A stretch of 9,177 nt of DNA from Anaerolineae bacterium. Its GTDB lineage: Bacteria; Chloroflexota; Anaerolineae; JAFGEY01. The notes under the pieces were generated by a model, which was not told the origin of the DNA, did not search any database, and saw only the letters and a list, made by a program, of their open reading frames with translations. The translations under genes and the position numbers were made by a program. The DNA is taken from assembly GCA_016929775.1 (NCBI GenBank), contig JAFGIE010000248.1:1-9177 (forward strand). Direction: 5' to 3'. Shown piece by piece: positions 6,782 to 9,177 of this stretch (positions are counted from its first letter, which is position 1; each line of letters opens with the position of its first letter).

Positions 6782-6808
6782 TTCATTCTTATGCTTGTGT
6801 AGTATAAT
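6780..6808 (+). promoter_or_regulatory. Promoter of the thioredoxin-CcdA fusion gene
   Basis: A perfect TATAAT (6803-6808) lies 17 bp downstream of TTTTCA (6780-6785), which matches four of six bases of TTGACA. This AT-rich island stands out in GC-rich DNA. Transcription from near 6815 would give a leader of about 68 nt containing GCCC/GGGC (6817-6820 with 6825-6828) and a run of seven G (6831-6837). Confidence 0.68.
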
Positions 6809-6882
6809 GTCCTTGTGCCCCTATGGGCCCGGGGGGGAGGGCGCGCAAACCGACCGACTGGAAAGGTGAATGACAAGTCTCG

Positions 6883-9018
6883 ATGCGTAGATTGACAACA
6901 CTAGCTGTGTGTGCGCTCGCCTTCAGCCTGCTCGTGCTACTCCCGGTCCGCGCTCAAGAGCAGAGCCCCATCGTCAGAGCGTACCTGTTCTACTCGAATG
7001 CCTGCCCCACCTGTCCTGACGTACGAGGCACGGTCCTCCCGGTGCTGTACCGCAAATACGGGCAGCAGCTTCGCGTCAAGGCGATCGAGGTCTCGGAGAA
7101 CGAGGCGCACGCGGAATGGATGGACGAGTGCCGCGCGCTGTACGGCGTGCCGGCAGCAGAAAAAGCCCTACCGATCCTGTTCATCGGCGAGGACTATCTG
7201 GTGGGGTCCGGCATCCAATCGGGCCTGGCAGGGCTGGTCGAGGAGTACTTGGCGCAAGGGGGCACGCCGTACCCGGATGTGCCCGTCCCCGCTGGGGCGG
7301 CTCTGCCGAGGGCATGGTTTGCTTTCTTTTTCAGTCCGAGTTGCCCCCACTGCCGCAATGTCGAGGAGACCGTCCTCCCGGTGATCGAGGCCAAGTACGG
7401 GGACCGTGTGCGCGTAGAGGGGCTCGATACCTCGGTGGAGGCGAACCTGCGTGCCCTGATCGCGCTGGGGCAGATGGCGGGGTTGCCCCAGTCGTCGCGC
7501 GGGGCGGTGCCTGTGGTGTTCATTGGGGATGAAAAGTCGAGCTATGCCCTGCTGCTGGGGGGTGGTCAGATCGGCGCCGGGCTCGAGCCCATTCTCGACT
7601 GGTTCATGGAGATCGGCGGCGTCGGCGAACCGGAGTGGTGGAGTGCGTTGTTTGTGAGCGGCGCGACGCCCACGGTAGAGCCCCCCGGCACGACTGCGCC
7701 TACGGATACGCCGGCGCCATCGGGCACGCCGACCGTGTCGGATACGCCGACGGTGTTGGATACGCCGACAAGGGTAGGCACACCGACAGTGTCGGACACG
7801 CCCAGCCCAGCGGAAACGGCGACGCCATCGCCCACGTCCACCCCCTCCGCCTCTAGCTCCGAGATCCACCTGGCGTACTTTGACGAGGCGGGGTGCTCCG
7901 ACTGTGATCGGGTCGGCAACCTGCTTAATGCCGTCAAGAACCGCTACCCAAACCTGGTGGTGCACACGTTCGACGTGATCGACGACATCTCGATCAATCT
8001 CTGCCTCGCGGAGGCGTTGGGCGTGCCCGAAGACCAGCGCCACGATGCGCCCGCGATCTTTGTGGGGGACGGCTATCTGGTTGGCGATGCGATCCGCCTC
8101 GATGACCTGATCGGCCTCTTGGACAGGTATGCGGAGACCGGTGCGCCGCCCGCATGGGAGGCGTGCACCGACGACGTGGAGGTACCACCTCCGGCGGTTT
8201 GGTGGGCGGTGATCGTGCCGGGCCTGATCGACGGGATCAACCCCTGCGCCTTTGCGACGATCGTGTTTTTCGTCTCGTACCTTACGCTCATCGAGCGCAA
8301 GGGGCGTGAGATCATCCTGGTGGGCGTAGCGTTCACGCTCGCGATCTTTTTGTCTTACCTCGGGTTCGGGATCCTACTGCGTCAACTCTTGGCGAGCTTT
8401 ATCGATCTGGTGGGGCCGATCCTGAAGCCGATCCTGAACGGCTTGACCGCGGTTGTCTGCATCGTCCTCGCGATCCTCAGTTACGGCGACTACCAGAAGG
8501 CACGGCGCGGGCGCGTGAGGGATATGAGGCTGCGCCTGCCAGACCGATTGCGCCGCTGGATCAATGCCGCGATCCGCAGCGGCGTGGGGGCGGACCCCGA
8601 GAACGGCAAGCGCCCGGTGCGGGGCGGCAAGCGCTCCAAGTCCAAGAAGAGCGCTCGCCCAGCCCAGAGTATGCGGCTGGTTGCCGCCTCGTTTGTCACG
8701 GGCATAGTGGTGTCGTTCGTCGAGTTGACGTGCACCGGTCAGGTCTACGCGCCGATCATCCTTGGGCTGAGCAACCCAGAGTACCAGGGGCGCGCCTTGC
8801 TCTCGCTGATCGTGTACTGCCTGGCATTCATCGTGCCCCTGATCGTCGTCTTTGCCGTCTCGTACATGGGCACCAGCTCGCGCCAGCTGGCGATGTTCCT
8901 GCAGCGACATACGGCGACGTTCAAGCTCCTGACTGCGGGGGTGTTTGTCCTGATCAGCCTCTGGCTGCTCTATGACGTGGTCCGCGTGTGGGGGCTAATC
9001 GGTCCGGTGTTCGTATAA
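6883..9018 (+). CDS. Triple thioredoxin-like domain protein fused to CcdA/DsbD-type membrane domain
   Basis: The 711-residue product begins with a signal peptide (basic MRR, hydrophobic 7-20, likely cleavage near PVRA-QEQ, residue 24/25). Three thioredoxin-fold units follow: CPTC (41-44) with a cis-Pro-like P97 (LPILFIG), CPHC (154-157) with P210 (VPVVFIG), and CSDC (338-341) with P390 (APAIFVG). A Thr/Pro linker (about 262-326) separates units 2 and 3. The C-terminal six-helix domain carries the CcdA/DsbD cysteine pair: C455 in GINPCAF (helix 1, about 446-468) and C617 in ELTCTGQVY (helix 4). A 60-residue very basic loop (536-597) between helices 3 and 4 is cytosolic by the positive-inside rule. 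That matches CcdA topology with an outside N terminus. The predicted role is to carry electrons from cytosolic thioredoxin across the membrane to the three exported CxxC domains, for disulfide reduction or cytochrome/metal-centre assembly. The start is supported by the signal peptide; AAAGGTGA (6862-6869) is 13 nt upstream, a long spacing. Confidence 0.94.
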   Translation: MRRLTTLAVCALAFSLLVLLPVRAQEQSPIVRAYLFYSNACPTCPDVRGTVLPVLYRKYGQQLRVKAIEVSENEAHAEWMDECRALYGVPAAEKALPILFIGEDYLVGSGIQSGLAGLVEEYLAQGGTPYPDVPVPAGAALPRAWFAFFFSPSCPHCRNVEETVLPVIEAKYGDRVRVEGLDTSVEANLRALIALGQMAGLPQSSRGAVPVVFIGDEKSSYALLLGGGQIGAGLEPILDWFMEIGGVGEPEWWSALFVSGATPTVEPPGTTAPTDTPAPSGTPTVSDTPTVLDTPTRVGTPTVSDTPSPAETATPSPTSTPSASSSEIHLAYFDEAGCSDCDRVGNLLNAVKNRYPNLVVHTFDVIDDISINLCLAEALGVPEDQRHDAPAIFVGDGYLVGDAIRLDDLIGLLDRYAETGAPPAWEACTDDVEVPPPAVWWAVIVPGLIDGINPCAFATIVFFVSYLTLIERKGREIILVGVAFTLAIFLSYLGFGILLRQLLASFIDLVGPILKPILNGLTAVVCIVLAILSYGDYQKARRGRVRDMRLRLPDRLRRWINAAIRSGVGADPENGKRPVRGGKRSKSKKSARPAQSMRLVAASFVTGIVVSFVELTCTGQVYAPIILGLSNPEYQGRALLSLIVYCLAFIVPLIVVFAVSYMGTSSRQLAMFLQRHTATFKLLTAGVFVLISLWLLYDVVRVWGLIGPVFV
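7705..7812 (+). repeat. Six tandem 18-bp units encoding a Thr/Pro hexapeptide linker
   Basis: Six imperfect 18-bp units run head to tail (starts 7705, 7723, 7741, 7759, 7777, 7795). They encode residues 275-310 as hexapeptides of the form (D/G)TP(T/A/S)xx, for example GTPTVS and DTPTVL. Units 2 and 5 encode identical peptides. The repeat lies in the extracytoplasmic linker between thioredoxin-like domains 2 and 3 of the fusion protein. Such linkers are flexible and are potential O-glycosylation sites. Copy number could vary by slippage without breaking the frame. Confidence 0.88.
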
Positions 9019-9037
9019 GCGCCTTGTGGAGCGGCAA

Positions 9038-9177
9038 GTGACCGATCGACTCTATTACCAGGACCCGTATGTGCGCGCCTTCTCCGCCTTGGTGGTCGAG
9101 GTCCGCGTGTTGGGTGGGCGCCCAGCCCTGGTGCTGGATGCGACGGCGTTCTACCCGACGGGCGGCGGGCAGCCACA
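9038..9177 (+). CDS. AlaX-like alanyl-tRNA editing protein, 5' part only
   Basis: Only the first 46 codons are present; the gene runs off the right edge. The start is GTG 9038, with GGAG (9028-9031) 6 nt ahead and only 19 nt after the fusion gene's stop, so read-through transcription from that gene is likely. LYYQDPY (5-11) and the strong signature [11 protein letters not shown] (36-46) are hallmarks of the editing domain shared by AlaRS and free-standing AlaX proteins, which remove serine or glycine wrongly attached to tRNA-Ala. The zinc-binding HxxxH motif should lie just beyond the edge. A full AlaRS is unlikely, because its N terminus is the aminoacylation domain and not this motif. Other AlaRS-editing-domain hydrolases remain possible. 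Confidence 0.88.
   Translation, partial: MTDRLYYQDPYVRAFSALVVEVRVLGGRPALVLDATAFYPTGGGQP

Noticed and set aside
6758..6790. Dyad followed by T-rich stretch as an intrinsic terminator
   Set aside because: No plus-strand gene lies upstream within the divergent region, and the T-rich stretch serves better as the -35 region of the plus-strand promoter.
6831..6837. Run of seven G in the fusion gene leader as a phase-variable tract
   Set aside because: It is short and lies in the untranslated leader downstream of the promoter. No sign of slippage control was seen, and GC-rich composition makes it unremarkable.

Overview
The window is a GC-rich, densely packed piece of bacterial chromosome carrying one tRNA gene, six complete protein genes and the first 46 codons of a seventh. 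The gene content is mostly that of a free-living bacterium: two polytopic GT39-type glycosyltransferases, a homocysteine methyltransferase module, a cytosolic REC-histidine kinase, an exported thioredoxin/CcdA fusion and an AlaX-type editing protein. A member of the Chloroflexota is my best guess. It rests on the GT39 enzyme with a C-terminal beta-sandwich-like tail, the Thr/Pro extracellular linker and the general gene style. It is an inference from family resemblance and no marker gene here proves it.

Layout. Bases 2-86 encode tRNA-Leu(CAG), followed by a strong hairpin terminator (89-121). A short non-coding stretch (122-194) with two dyads leads into a plus-strand pair: a GT39-like membrane glycosyltransferase (195-2108) and, 4 nt later, a protein resembling AlkZ/YcaQ-type winged-helix DNA glycosylase relatives (2113-2994). 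A 135-nt gap with strong potential for alternative RNA folds precedes a stand-alone homocysteine S-methyltransferase (3130-4023). This meets a convergent minus-strand unit so tightly that both stop codons lie in one CTAG (4020-4023). The minus-strand unit has a REC-HisKA-HATPase signalling protein (6672 down to 5530), followed 10 nt later by a second GT39-like glycosyltransferase (5519 down to 4020).

A 210-bp divergent region (6673-6882) is the longest stretch without a gene. It holds two back-to-back promoters with perfect TATAAT boxes and an inverted repeat next to the plus-strand -35 region. From it the plus strand runs into a 711-residue exported protein (6883-9018). That protein has three successive thioredoxin-like domains, a Thr/Pro hexapeptide-repeat linker and a six-helix CcdA/DsbD-type electron-transfer domain. 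It is followed by the start of an AlaX-like gene (9038 to beyond the window edge).

How the parts may work together. The fusion protein looks like a self-contained transmembrane reductant relay: electrons from cytosolic thioredoxin would pass through the CcdA cysteines to three extracytoplasmic CxxC domains. The kinase and the downstream glycosyltransferase are probably co-transcribed, which hints at a link between signalling and envelope glycan or lipid modification. The methyltransferase supplies methionine from homocysteine, and its leader may be a cis-acting regulator. No mobile element, integrase or CRISPR array was seen.
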